Made by a program: the position numbers and the translations under genes | The notes under the pieces: generated by a model | What the model was told of the DNA's origin: nothing | The model's database searches: none | The model's input: the letters and a program-made list of their open reading frames with translations, nothing else | Source of the DNA: Turicimonas muris | Lineage (GTDB): Bacteria > Pseudomonadota > Gammaproteobacteria > Burkholderiales > Burkholderiaceae_F | Length of the DNA: 64,000 nucleotides | NCBI RefSeq assembly: GCF_002221595.1 | Contig: NZ_NHMP01000001.1 | Coordinates: forward strand, 310,001-374,000 | Direction: 5' to 3' | Shown: positions 27,700 to 36,083 of the stretch, in pieces | Position numbering within the stretch: the first letter of the stretch is position 1 | How the letters are laid out: each line of letters opens with the position of its first letter

Positions 27700-28966
27700 A
27701 CCCATTAAGAAAGTCGGGGGTACGGTGAGTCTTCCCGGCTCAAAAAGCATTTCTAATCGTGCTCTTCTTTTAGCGGCACTGTCCAGAGGAACAACGCATT
27801 TAAAGAATCTGCTGGTTGCGGAAGACACCGACATGATGATCGGCGCGCTCAAAGAATTGGGAGTCAAGCTTGAGCAACACGGCGATGAAGTCATCGTTCA
27901 AGGCTGCGAGGGAAATTTTCCTGTTAAAAGGGCCGATTTGTTCTTAGGCAATTCCGGAACTTCTATGCGACCACTGGCTTCTGCCTTGGCATTTTCCGGC
28001 GGCGAGTACGTTTTAGACGGAGTTCAAAGAATGCGTGAAAGACCGATGGGACACTTGGTCGAAGCACTGAACTCCATCGGCGCCCAAATCGTTTGTCTGG
28101 GAGAACAAGGCTTTCCGCCGTTAAAGATTTATCCGAGCACACGAATTACGAGCGATGTAGTGCACGTTAAAGGAAACGTTTCCAGTCAGTTTGCCTCAGG
28201 ACTTTTAATGGCCGCTCCGCTCGTGGCTCCCTCCCAAGGTCTCAATATCATCATTGACGGAGAGCTGGTCAGCTCTCCCTATGTCTCCTTGACATGCAAA
28301 CTGATGGCTCGTTTCGGCGTTATCGTTTCAATCGACGTAGAAACCTATGTTGTTCCCTCTCATCCTTATATTTCTCCGGGTGAGATGATGGTAGAGGCAG
28401 ATGCTTCGAGTGCATCCTACTTTCTTGCTTTAGGAGCTCTAGTCGGTCCGCTGACCGTCAAAGGCGTGGGTCGGGACAGTCTGCAGGGGGATGCGGCTTT
28501 TGTTGAGTATTTAGCAAAAACCGGTGCTTCGGTTATCCGGGGAGAAAACTGGATTAAGACAGCTCCTTCCATCTATGGTCCGAAGCTTCAAGGAATTGAT
28601 GAAGATTTTCGGCAGATTCCGGATGCCGCGATGACAATTGCTGCTATCGCACCGATGTGCGAGGGTCCGACAACGTTGCGAGGTATCGCCAGCTGGCGCG
28701 TTAAAGAAACCGATCGTATTGAAGCGATGGCAAAAGAGCTGAGAAAGGTGGGATGTCAAATAACTTCCGGCTCAGACTGGCTGAGGATTGTGCCCCCTGA
28801 AAAACTGCAGGGCGCTACATTTGATACGTATAAAGATCACCGCATGGCGATGTGCATGTCTTTGATTGCAGCCGGAGGTGTTGAAGTAGAGATTCGCGAT
28901 CCGGGCTGCGTAGCCAAGACATTCCCGGATTATTTTGAAAGACTGGCTTCGGTCATTAAGGAGTAA
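27677..28966 (+). CDS. aroA: 3-phosphoshikimate 1-carboxyvinyltransferase (EPSP synthase)
   Basis: Adds enolpyruvate to shikimate-3-phosphate, the sixth shikimate-pathway step and the target of glyphosate. At 429 aa it is full length. LPGSKSISNRALLLAALS, LGNSGTSMRPL, RMRERPMGHLV and WRVKETDRIEAMAKELR are the signature segments. The glyphosate loop reads GNSGTSMRPL where class I enzymes usually have GNAGTAMRPL. It overlaps tyrA and is followed after 2 nt by cmk. Confidence 0.97.
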   Translation: MEEVRVIKPIKKVGGTVSLPGSKSISNRALLLAALSRGTTHLKNLLVAEDTDMMIGALKELGVKLEQHGDEVIVQGCEGNFPVKRADLFLGNSGTSMRPLASALAFSGGEYVLDGVQRMRERPMGHLVEALNSIGAQIVCLGEQGFPPLKIYPSTRITSDVVHVKGNVSSQFASGLLMAAPLVAPSQGLNIIIDGELVSSPYVSLTCKLMARFGVIVSIDVETYVVPSHPYISPGEMMVEADASSASYFLALGALVGPLTVKGVGRDSLQGDAAFVEYLAKTGASVIRGENWIKTAPSIYGPKLQGIDEDFRQIPDAAMTIAAIAPMCEGPTTLRGIASWRVKETDRIEAMAKELRKVGCQITSGSDWLRIVPPEKLQGATFDTYKDHRMAMCMSLIAAGGVEVEIRDPGCVAKTFPDYFERLASVIKE

Positions 28967-28968
28967 GC

Positions 28969-29634
28969 ATGGAGCAGAACATTCCGATTATTACGATTGA
29001 CGGACCGGTCGCTTCGGGCAAGGGCAGTGTCTCTGCCGGTGTTGCTAAAGTTTTAGGATTTAACGTTCTCGACAGCGGCTCACTTTATCGCTTGACGGCT
29101 TATGCGGCGTTACAGCAGCAGAAACCTCTGGAGGATGAAGAGCAGATTAAACAGACGGCTGTCAATTTGAAAGCGGTTTTCAAAGGCGGAAAGATTTTGC
29201 TCGAAGGGGAAGATGTCACCGATGCCATCCGTCAGGAAGAAGTGGGTTTGGCCGCAAGCAAAGTGGCAGTGCACCCCAAGGTGAGAAAAGCATTATTCAA
29301 GCTTCAGAGAGAATACGCGCAGGCTCCGGGGCTGGTGGCTGATGGCCGGGACATGGGAAGCGTGGTCTTTCCGGAAGCGACATTGAAAATTTTCCTCACA
29401 GCTTCTGCCGAAGCTAGAGCAAAAAGACGTTATAACCAGTTGAAAGAGAAAGGAATTCATAGTAACATTGCTGACCTTGTGAAGGATTTGAAAGAGCGGG
29501 ACGAGCGTGATTTGAAGCGTTCGGTAGCTCCTTTAGTTCCCGCACCCGGTGCGAAGATCCTTGATTCATCGGACTTGACGCTGGAAGAAACGATTAACCA
29601 GGTTCTGGAGTGGTACCGCGGAACCGAGGCTTAA
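28969..29634 (+). CDS. cmk: Cytidylate kinase
   Basis: Phosphorylates CMP and dCMP. A 221-aa P-loop kinase with ITIDGPVASGKGSVSAGVA at the N-terminus; the usual GPSGSGKGT loop is slightly altered. The CMP-binding segment is LDSGSLYRLTAYA, followed by DGRDMGSVVFPEA and RAKRRYNQLKEKG. It is the last gene of the operon started at gyrA, and rpsA follows after a leader region. Confidence 0.96.
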   Translation: MEQNIPIITIDGPVASGKGSVSAGVAKVLGFNVLDSGSLYRLTAYAALQQQKPLEDEEQIKQTAVNLKAVFKGGKILLEGEDVTDAIRQEEVGLAASKVAVHPKVRKALFKLQREYAQAPGLVADGRDMGSVVFPEATLKIFLTASAEARAKRRYNQLKEKGIHSNIADLVKDLKERDERDLKRSVAPLVPAPGAKILDSSDLTLEETINQVLEWYRGTEA

Positions 29635-29689
29635 GCCTTAGAAGTGTGCCCCTGTATTTCGCGTTGGAATATGGGAATCTAACTAACCC

Positions 29690-29716
29690 GTTTTAAAGAA
29701 CTTGTCTCTTTAAAAC
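29690..29716 (+). promoter_or_regulatory. Hairpin in the rpsA leader
   Basis: GTTTTAAAG (29690-29698) and CTTTAAAAC (29708-29716) form a perfect 9-bp stem with a 9-nt loop, 15 bp before the rpsA start. The start lacks a Shine-Dalgarno and is preceded by an AU-rich stretch. That is typical of rpsA, whose own protein binds its leader and represses translation in E. coli; the same control here is inference. Confidence 0.5.
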
Positions 29717-29731
29717 AACTTATTTATTTAC

Positions 29732-31429
29732 ATGACAGATAAACAAAACCAACCCGTAAAAGAATCCTTTGCCGATCTTTTTGAACAGAGCCTTGCTAAA
29801 CAAGAAATGAAACAAGGCGAAGTCATCACTGCTGAAGTTGTTCGTGTTGACTATAACTTTGTTGTTGTTAACGCAGGCTTGAAGAGCGAATCCTTCATTC
29901 CTATCGAAGAGTTCAAAAACGATCGCGGTGAAGTTGACGTTCAACCGGGTGACTTCGTTTCCGTTGCTATCGAAAGTCTTGAAAACGGCTACGGCGACAC
30001 AATTCTTTCCCGTGACAAAGCCAAGAGACTTGCTGCTTGGATGAATCTTGAAAAAGCTCTTGAATCCGGCGAACTAGTCACTGGTACAGTTACCGGCAAG
30101 GTCAAAGGCGGCTTGACTGTTATGACAAACGGCATCCGTGCTTTCCTTCCAGGTTCCTTGGTTGACACACGTCCGGTTAAGGACACTACTCCTTACGAAG
30201 GTCAGACACTGGAATTCAAGGTAATTAAACTTGACCGCAAGCGCAACAACGTTGTTGTCAGCCGCCGTGCCGTTGTTGAAGCCAACATGGGCGAAGAAAG
30301 AGCCAGACTTCTTGAAAACCTTCAGGAAGGTGCAGTTGTTAAGGGTATCGTCAAGAACATTACCGACTACGGTGCATTCGTTGACCTCGGCGGTATCGAC
30401 GGTCTTCTTCACATCACCGACTTGGCCTGGAGACGCGTACGTCATCCGAGCGAAGTTCTTGAACAAGGTCAGGAAATCACAGCCAAGGTTCTTAAGTTCG
30501 ATCAGGACAAGAACCGTGTTTCCCTCGGCATCAAACAGCTTGGTGAAGATCCATGGCTCGGTATTGCACGCCGCTACCCACAGAACACACGTTTGTTCGG
30601 TAAAGTTACCAACATCACTGAATACGGTGCTTTCGTTGAAATCGAAACAGGCATCGAAGGTCTTGTCCACGTTTCCGAAATGGATTGGACAAACAAGAAT
30701 GTTGATCCGAAGAAAGTTGTTCAGCTCGGCGACGAAGTTGAAGTCATGGTTCTCGAAATCGACGAAGAACGCCGTCGTATTTCCCTTGGCATGAAACAGT
30801 GCAAACCAAATCCATGGGAAGAATTCGCAGCTTCTCACCAGAAGGGCGACAAAGTCAGCGGCCAGATCAAGTCCATCACTGACTTCGGTGTATTCATCGG
30901 CTTGCCAGGCGGCATCGACGGTTTGGTTCACCTCTCTGACCTTTCTTGGACAGAACCAGGCGAAGAAGCCAAGCGCAACTACAAGAAGGGCGACGAACTC
31001 GAAGCTACAGTTCTCTCCATCGACGTAGAACGCGAACGTATCTCTCTCGGCGTCAAGCAGATGACAGGCGACCCGTTCTCCAACTACACATCCACTCATG
31101 AAAAGGGTGCTGTTGTAACAGGTAAGGTTAAATCTGTTGATGCAAGAGGTGCAGTTATCGATCTCGGCAACGAAGCTGAAGGTTATCTCCGCGCCAGCGA
31201 AATCTCTCCGGACAGAGTTGAAGACGCCAGAAACGTTTTGAAGGAAGGCGACGAAGTTACAGCTGCCATCACCAACATTGACCGCAAGGCACGTACAATC
31301 CAGCTTTCCATCAAGGCTAAGGATCAGGCTGAAACTCGCGAAGCAATGGAAAAGATGACTGCTGACGCACAGTCCGGCACCACAAATCTCGGCGCTTTGT
31401 TGAAAGCAAAATTGGACCAATCCAAGTAA
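29732..31429 (+). CDS. rpsA: 30S ribosomal protein S1
   Basis: The mRNA-binding protein of the small subunit (565 aa). Six S1 RNA-binding motifs can be read in order, for example [77 protein letters not shown] and [18 protein letters not shown]. Codon choice is strongly biased (TTC, AAC, GGT/GGC, CGT), as expected for a highly expressed gene. ihfB follows after 12 nt. Confidence 0.98.
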   Translation: MTDKQNQPVKESFADLFEQSLAKQEMKQGEVITAEVVRVDYNFVVVNAGLKSESFIPIEEFKNDRGEVDVQPGDFVSVAIESLENGYGDTILSRDKAKRLAAWMNLEKALESGELVTGTVTGKVKGGLTVMTNGIRAFLPGSLVDTRPVKDTTPYEGQTLEFKVIKLDRKRNNVVVSRRAVVEANMGEERARLLENLQEGAVVKGIVKNITDYGAFVDLGGIDGLLHITDLAWRRVRHPSEVLEQGQEITAKVLKFDQDKNRVSLGIKQLGEDPWLGIARRYPQNTRLFGKVTNITEYGAFVEIETGIEGLVHVSEMDWTNKNVDPKKVVQLGDEVEVMVLEIDEERRRISLGMKQCKPNPWEEFAASHQKGDKVSGQIKSITDFGVFIGLPGGIDGLVHLSDLSWTEPGEEAKRNYKKGDELEATVLSIDVERERISLGVKQMTGDPFSNYTSTHEKGAVVTGKVKSVDARGAVIDLGNEAEGYLRASEISPDRVEDARNVLKEGDEVTAAITNIDRKARTIQLSIKAKDQAETREAMEKMTADAQSGTTNLGALLKAKLDQSK

Positions 31430-31441
31430 GAGGCACCTCAC

Positions 31442-31768
31442 GTGGCAATGACTAAATCTGAATTGATAGCATTGCTTGCAGAGGATCCGCTTCTTGTCCA
31501 GGATCGCATGTCAGCAAAGGAAGTTGATGAAGCTGTAAATAAGATCATTAACGTGATGGCAGCGACCCTGGCGGAAGGGAACAGGATTGAGATTCGCGGA
31601 TTTGGGAGCTTTGCTTTAAATTACAGACCTCCAAGAAAGGGACGTAACCCAAAAACCGGCGCCTCAGTTGAAGTTCCGGCCAAATATGCCCCTCACTTCA
31701 AAGCAGGCAAAGAGATGCGTGAAAGAGTAGATTCTGACGCTTGTAAATCTATTCCGTTATCTCAATAA
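31442..31768 (+). CDS. ihfB: Integration host factor subunit beta
   Basis: A small DNA-bending protein (108 aa) that pairs with IHF-alpha in recombination, replication and transcription. The HU/IHF signature is clear: [37 protein letters not shown] (the DNA-intercalating arm), then [11 protein letters not shown]. The GTG at 31442 has AGAGG at proper spacing; an ATG six bases later is the alternative. It is the last gene of the rpsA unit, before a strong terminator. Confidence 0.95.
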   Translation: MAMTKSELIALLAEDPLLVQDRMSAKEVDEAVNKIINVMAATLAEGNRIEIRGFGSFALNYRPPRKGRNPKTGASVEVPAKYAPHFKAGKEMRERVDSDACKSIPLSQ

Positions 31769-31777
31769 CTTTGCGAT

Positions 31778-31820
31778 AAAAACACAAAAACCCGCTTTCG
31801 AGCGGGTTTTAGTGTTTTTG
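31778..31820 (+). terminator. Intrinsic terminator after ihfB
   Basis: AAAACCCGCT and AGCGGGTTTT enclose a TTCG tetraloop (31787-31810). The stem is extended by AAAACAC/GTGTTTTT flanks ending in a T-run, and works in both directions. Confidence 0.9.
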
Positions 31821-31853
31821 GAGACCTGAAAAATTTCTGAGGAATGTATTCTG

Positions 31854-33791
31854 CCTGAATTCCGGACCTCCTAGGTGATAAATCTAGGAGGTTCTTTGAT
31901 TCCTATGGCTTCCAAAGTTAATCTTATTTTCTTTGGAATTAAGTCCCAATAAAAGAATTGATTGTTTTCTGATTTCCGGCTTGTGACATCTATCACACTC
32001 AGCCCTCTTAAGAAGTCGGGGACATCGTCAGGCAAAAATTTTGCTTTTTCTTCCTGACAGTTTTCTTCTTCTCTTGCCCGGTGGAAACGCATTTTTAAAT
32101 TCATCAGCAAAATCAAGCTTAGAAATAGAACAAATACTTTTCCTTCTAAAGCGCTTTCCTGGCAACGCATGCGGCGTCCCGAACATCTCTCTTTGAGGTT
32201 ATTGAAGTTCTTCTCCACGATGTCTCTTTGCCGGTAAATTCTCAAAGCTTCAGCTGCCGAAGATACTGAGCTGGACACCAATACGAATAGCCCTAGTAGT
32301 TTTTCATTTTGCTGCCACAGTTCTTTGTCGTAAGCCCATCCTAGAGAGCCCTTGATAAAGAACTGTTTACGCAAGTCTGCTTCCGGTTTATTTAAGGGAG
32401 ATTTAGCTTTAATTTTTTTCTGCAGTTTTTTCAGCTTTTTCAACAATGTTTCTCTTTCTCCGGCGGCACGGAATGGGTCAAGATAAACATGGATATACAG
32501 TGGCTTCCTTTCACGATAACCTGTTGAAGGATCGTAGTAAGACCAAGTAGTTGAAGATGTTTTGGCTTGCAGTCCATATTCTTCTAAGAATGTATCCACG
32601 CCTCCTAACTGCAATTCCCTGGCAAAACTGTTAATAACCGATTTGCAGTAATTAAGGTTGGTCTTAGAGCCGCAGATAAATCCAAGATTGTTTTTATAAA
32701 GTTGGTCAAGCAAAGAAGGTGAGCTAAAGGCTCTATCCATGACTAAGCTAACGTTGGAGGTATCCAATTGAGCGGTGTCTACCAACAACTGCCTTAAAGC
32801 CAGAGGATCAGAAATTGAACCTTCCAGAACTTTGTAATACAGAGGTTCTCCGGAATTTTCGGAAACGATCAGACCCAAGTTTAACTGAGGCAGTTCTGGA
32901 TTTTCTTTGCTGTAACCATAGGCAGTTTTTCGGATGGTTTCAGAGTAAGAAGAGATAGAGGTGGTGTCAAAGCTCCAATAAAGAGAATTCTGCTCGGAAG
33001 ATTTAGAGTGTTGAATCCTTTTGTGAAGAAATCGCATGACTTCTGGATTTAAGATGCTTTGAAAAACTTCGGAGACTTCCTGAGAGCTCAAGGGAGAGCA
33101 AGGCAGCCAAGTGTGATGGCTGTAGATCTCAAATTCTGAGGCAACGGCGCCCGGATCGGAGGCAAAGAAAATAGCCAAAGACAGAAGAACTGCCGCACGG
33201 TTTTTCCCAAATACATCCTCAAGATCAGTCAGCAGATGGTTTTGTTGGGCTATTTGCCACAAGACATAGGAGGCTCCGGCAGAAAGTCGAGTGTTCTGAT
33301 CGAGTTCATCAAAGAAAGCCTGACGTTGTTGAGCCATGGGCTCAAGAGGTGGAAGCACCGCAATATTTGGACCGGCAAGACGTATTGTTCTTCCAGATAA
33401 GGTGGCCTTGCAGTCCTTTAAAGCAGGAAACTGACTTAAGAATTTCTTTCCTAGCTCTACTGAGTCATCATCAAAAATTCTTCCTACCGTTTTCTGGAAT
33501 TGTTTCTGGCAAGTGGAGCCTTCCCATTTATTTCTGTAGAAAATCGCATATCTAATCCCATGATTGTTCTTAATAAAAATGGGTGAGATAACTCCTGACT
33601 CAATGAAATAGTTTTCTTGAGCCGAAGGATCAAAATTTGTTTGAGAAGTATCGGTTTTCATAGGAGATAATTATCACCTATTAAATATATAAAAAAGCTG
33701 ATTCGTAACTCAAAAAGAGCACTAAATCAGCAAGTTATTAAGAAAAAGCAAGAAATTGTTAAATATGCACCTAGATTAACGGGAATTCAGG
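31854..33791 (-). mobile_element. IS4-superfamily insertion sequence (about 1.94 kb)
   Basis: Terminal inverted repeats are CCTGAATTCC (31854-31863) and its inverse (33782-33791), with CTAGGTG conserved further inside both ends. The 6-bp target duplication ATTCTG sits at 31848-31853 and 33792-33797. One transposase fills the element. It landed just past the ihfB terminator. Confidence 0.9.
31871..33661 (-). CDS. IS4-superfamily DDE transposase
   Basis: A 596-aa transposase, distinct in sequence from the one at 3321. Catalytic residues are visible as the Asp in YWSFDTTSISSYS, the Asp in LVMDRAFSSPS, and the Glu in YRQRDIVEKNFNNLK, the Y-(2)-R-(3)-E-(6)-K motif of IS4-type enzymes. Full length and uninterrupted. 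The family assignment (IS1634 or a related IS4 group) is by motif only. Confidence 0.88.
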   Translation of the reverse strand: MKTDTSQTNFDPSAQENYFIESGVISPIFIKNNHGIRYAIFYRNKWEGSTCQKQFQKTVGRIFDDDSVELGKKFLSQFPALKDCKATLSGRTIRLAGPNIAVLPPLEPMAQQRQAFFDELDQNTRLSAGASYVLWQIAQQNHLLTDLEDVFGKNRAAVLLSLAIFFASDPGAVASEFEIYSHHTWLPCSPLSSQEVSEVFQSILNPEVMRFLHKRIQHSKSSEQNSLYWSFDTTSISSYSETIRKTAYGYSKENPELPQLNLGLIVSENSGEPLYYKVLEGSISDPLALRQLLVDTAQLDTSNVSLVMDRAFSSPSLLDQLYKNNLGFICGSKTNLNYCKSVINSFARELQLGGVDTFLEEYGLQAKTSSTTWSYYDPSTGYRERKPLYIHVYLDPFRAAGERETLLKKLKKLQKKIKAKSPLNKPEADLRKQFFIKGSLGWAYDKELWQQNEKLLGLFVLVSSSVSSAAEALRIYRQRDIVEKNFNNLKERCSGRRMRCQESALEGKVFVLFLSLILLMNLKMRFHRAREEENCQEEKAKFLPDDVPDFLRGLSVIDVTSRKSENNQFFYWDLIPKKIRLTLEAIGIKEPPRFIT

Positions 33792-33797
33792 ATTCTG

Positions 33798-34217
33798 GCT
33801 TGTCCGGAGTTGAGTATTTAACTTTTTCGTTATCACGAAATTCAACTATCACAGTTTTTTATGGGACCTTGATCTGAACAAAGAAAAAGACATAAAAAAT
33901 GAGTAAGCGATAACAAGAAAGACAGACAGGGAAGAGGGGGAATAGATTAATTCTTGCAAAATAGCCTGCCACTCTGACACCGTTGCCAAAAATCTCTTAA
34001 CTGGCTACCAGGAAAACATCGTAAAAAAATACGAGTGACGATGGCGCTGGAACCAATGACGACGCCAGCGAGAATTCCTCAATTTTTCGAAAAACAACAA
34101 GCGGGGGAGGGCTTTTCAATTCCAAAGGAAACTAACTCGGAGGGAGTACCGGATGGACAGGAGGAAGTTTCTTTGGCTCGGTAATAGAGGGAGGGTGAAT
34201 ATAAAATTTTTCGAAAT
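33798..34217. other. Intergenic region between the IS and the CRISPR array
   Basis: About 420 bp with no gene I can support. The 60 bp next to the first repeat are AT-rich (ATATAAAATTTTTCGAAAT) and could be the leader. TTTCAATTCCAAAGGAAAC at about 34114-34132 vaguely resembles the two ends of the CRISPR repeat and may be a decayed copy. No convincing tracrRNA anti-repeat was found. Confidence 0.5.
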
Positions 34218-34758
34218 GTTTCAATTGTACAAACTTACAACCTTCAACTGAAACCGTTCTAACACTTACTCTTACGTGATATTTCCAGGTTTCAATTGTA
34301 CAAACTTACAACCTTCAACTGAAACTACTTGTTATGAGAAAGCCAATAGAGATCTCTCTTAAGTTTCAATTGTACAAACTTACAACCTTCAACTGAAACG
34401 TTGCACTTAGGTCCGTATACATGGGAGCGAATACGTTTCAATTGTACAAACTTACAACCTTCAACTGAAACAGTCGTATTAGAGACATGCTCGATGTCGT
34501 AAAAGGTTTCAATTGTACAAACTTACAACCTTCAACTGAAACCATGGAAGAACAATAACAACATTGTTGACCCGGCTCGTTTCAATTGTACAAACTTACA
34601 ACCTTCAACTGAAACTTTTTTGAGAAATAGCTTTGAGCGTCATTCCTCGTTTCAATTGTACAAACTTACATCCTTCAACTGAAACCAGACTGCCAGATAC
34701 ATTGCGGTTAAGGTTAATCCAGTTTCAATTATACAAACTTACATCCTTCAACTGAAAC
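34218..34758. CRISPR. CRISPR array, 8 repeats of 37 bp and 7 spacers, no cas genes in the window
   Basis: Repeats start at 34218, 34289, 34363, 34435, 34506, 34579, 34649 and 34722. Each is 37 bp, beginning GTTTCAATTGTAC and ending CTTCAACTGAAAC, with near-palindromic ends. Spacers are 33-37 bp and all different. The last two repeats carry an A-to-T change, and the last also a G-to-A change in GTAC. Decay at the right end suggests that new spacers enter from the left. A 37-bp repeat ending AACTGAAAC resembles type II-B arrays such as Francisella novicida, but the subtype is inference. Seven bases of the repeat end recur after the array (TCAACTGAAAT). Confidence 0.97.
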
Positions 34759-34887
34759 TCAACTGAAATACCGTGTTGGCGAGGGTTACAATTATTTTTT
34801 CACTCAGAGTGAAATTCTAAATTGAAGGGTTCAAAATTCAGAATAGCAGACCTTGTTTTCTAACACGCTATTCTAATAAAAATCGAC

Positions 34888-34922
34888 ATATTCTAACCTT
34901 CTATCAATTTGAATGTTAGAAT
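34888..34922. repeat. Inverted repeat between the CRISPR array and lysR
   Basis: ATTCTAAC and GTTAGAAT form an 8-bp inverted repeat with a loop of about 17 nt near 34890-34922. TTCTAA recurs twice more upstream (about 34858 and 34871). It may be a terminator of the lysR gene, which ends at 34979 on the minus strand, or a protein-binding site. Confidence 0.4.
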
Positions 34923-34978
34923 AAAAGAACAGCATTTTTTTTGGTAGAGAGCTTTTGGCATTTTTGTCTAGCACTCAA

Positions 34979-35923
34979 TCAAGATTTATAGAGCCAAGGA
35001 ATTAGCTGTGTTAGATCTCTTTTGAACTGTCCGTTCAAGAATTCTATTGATTTCTGCTTGATCTCTTCATAGCCAAATATATGGCTGTTCTTTTTATGAA
35101 TCAGCACGATTTTTCTTGTGATTACAGGAGAGGGCATCGGCAAAATATTAAGGCTGTTAACAAACTCTGAATGCTGAAGCAAGGTTGCAGGTCTTAAAAA
35201 ACTCCATCCAATGCCTTTCTGAATAAGTCTCACCATTACACCACCTGTGTCGACCTGAAGCCGGTAAGGTAAATGGAGAGAAAGTGAGTTCAGCATGGAT
35301 TCTGTTATCACATCTCCTCCGGATGAGCGGTTGTATCGTAAGAACGGAAGGCCACAATACTTAAGATTATCCCAGGTAGGATGGTCTGTTGGAAATTTCA
35401 AAGATTTCGGCGTTGCTAAAACGGAAGGTTCTTCAAAAAGAACCGTTTTCGAGAACTTAAGAGCATCCGGAGTGCGGCTTGTAATAGCCCAATCTATTTC
35501 ATCATTTTCCAACAGGTGAATTAGTCTTTCTGAAGTTCCCGAAAGCATTTTCATATGTTGGCTCTTGGAGAAAAAACATTGTATAAGGTCAGTGCCCAAA
35601 CTATAGGAAAGACTTTCGATGATGCCGAATCGGATAACGGGAGCGTGCAAGTTTTTTTGCTGCAGCTTTGATAAAAACTCCGTCAGGTGTCTTTGTTCGT
35701 AACTCAGCTCATCAAATAGTAATTTGCCTTCAGGTGTTAATGAAATTGGTTTTGTTCTCCGATCCAGCAGAGGAACGTTCAGTTCCTTTTCCAATTGGTT
35801 TAAGTGGTATGAGATGCTGGATTGTTTCATGCCAAGAACGTCCGAGGCTTTCACTACAGAAAGCTGTTCCGCAACTGTCAAAAATATTTGACCATGCTTG
35901 CTAAAGACTGAGGTTTGCTTCAT
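34979..35923 (-). CDS. LysR-type regulator of the adjacent lyase
   Basis: A 314-aa LysR protein from the ATG at 35923 (a GTG at 35935 is an alternative). The winged helix-turn-helix is LTVAEQLSVVKASDVLGMKQSSISYHLNQLE. The effector domain contains IRFGIIESLSYSLG and PFLRYNRSSGGDV. These same segments recur, with changes, in the LysR proteins at 56160 and 62441, so the three are paralogs. It is divergent from the argininosuccinate-lyase-like gene and presumably controls it in response to a substrate. Confidence 0.9.
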   Translation of the reverse strand: MKQTSVFSKHGQIFLTVAEQLSVVKASDVLGMKQSSISYHLNQLEKELNVPLLDRRTKPISLTPEGKLLFDELSYEQRHLTEFLSKLQQKNLHAPVIRFGIIESLSYSLGTDLIQCFFSKSQHMKMLSGTSERLIHLLENDEIDWAITSRTPDALKFSKTVLFEEPSVLATPKSLKFPTDHPTWDNLKYCGLPFLRYNRSSGGDVITESMLNSLSLHLPYRLQVDTGGVMVRLIQKGIGWSFLRPATLLQHSEFVNSLNILPMPSPVITRKIVLIHKKNSHIFGYEEIKQKSIEFLNGQFKRDLTQLIPWLYKS

Positions 35924-36083
35924 GTCATAGCTCACTTGATTGATTCTTCAATAGCTTAATATAACTACGACAAAATAGAAATTTTCAAACTTAATAATCT
36001 AACTTTTTGAACTTTATTGAGTCTCTTAGGCTGGAGGAGCATATTTAGTTTTGCCTCATTCCAAAGACAATAAGGAGTTCAAA

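Noticed and set aside
30074-31441. A 455-codon open frame on the minus strand opposite rpsA
   Set aside because: It is the mirror of the strongly biased codons of rpsA. Its translation is Cys/Phe-rich and lacks any motif.
33798-34217. Possible tracrRNA next to the CRISPR array
   Set aside because: I looked for complements of the repeat on both strands on either side. Only a weak resemblance to the repeat ends near 34114-34132 is seen, without a convincing anti-repeat or terminator.
34153-34251. Short open frame starting MDRRKFLWLG with GGAGGG upstream, reading into CRISPR repeat 1
   Set aside because: The start looks like a twin-arginine leader and has a ribosome site, but the 32-codon frame ends inside the first repeat. 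It is more likely chance or a leader fragment than a gene.
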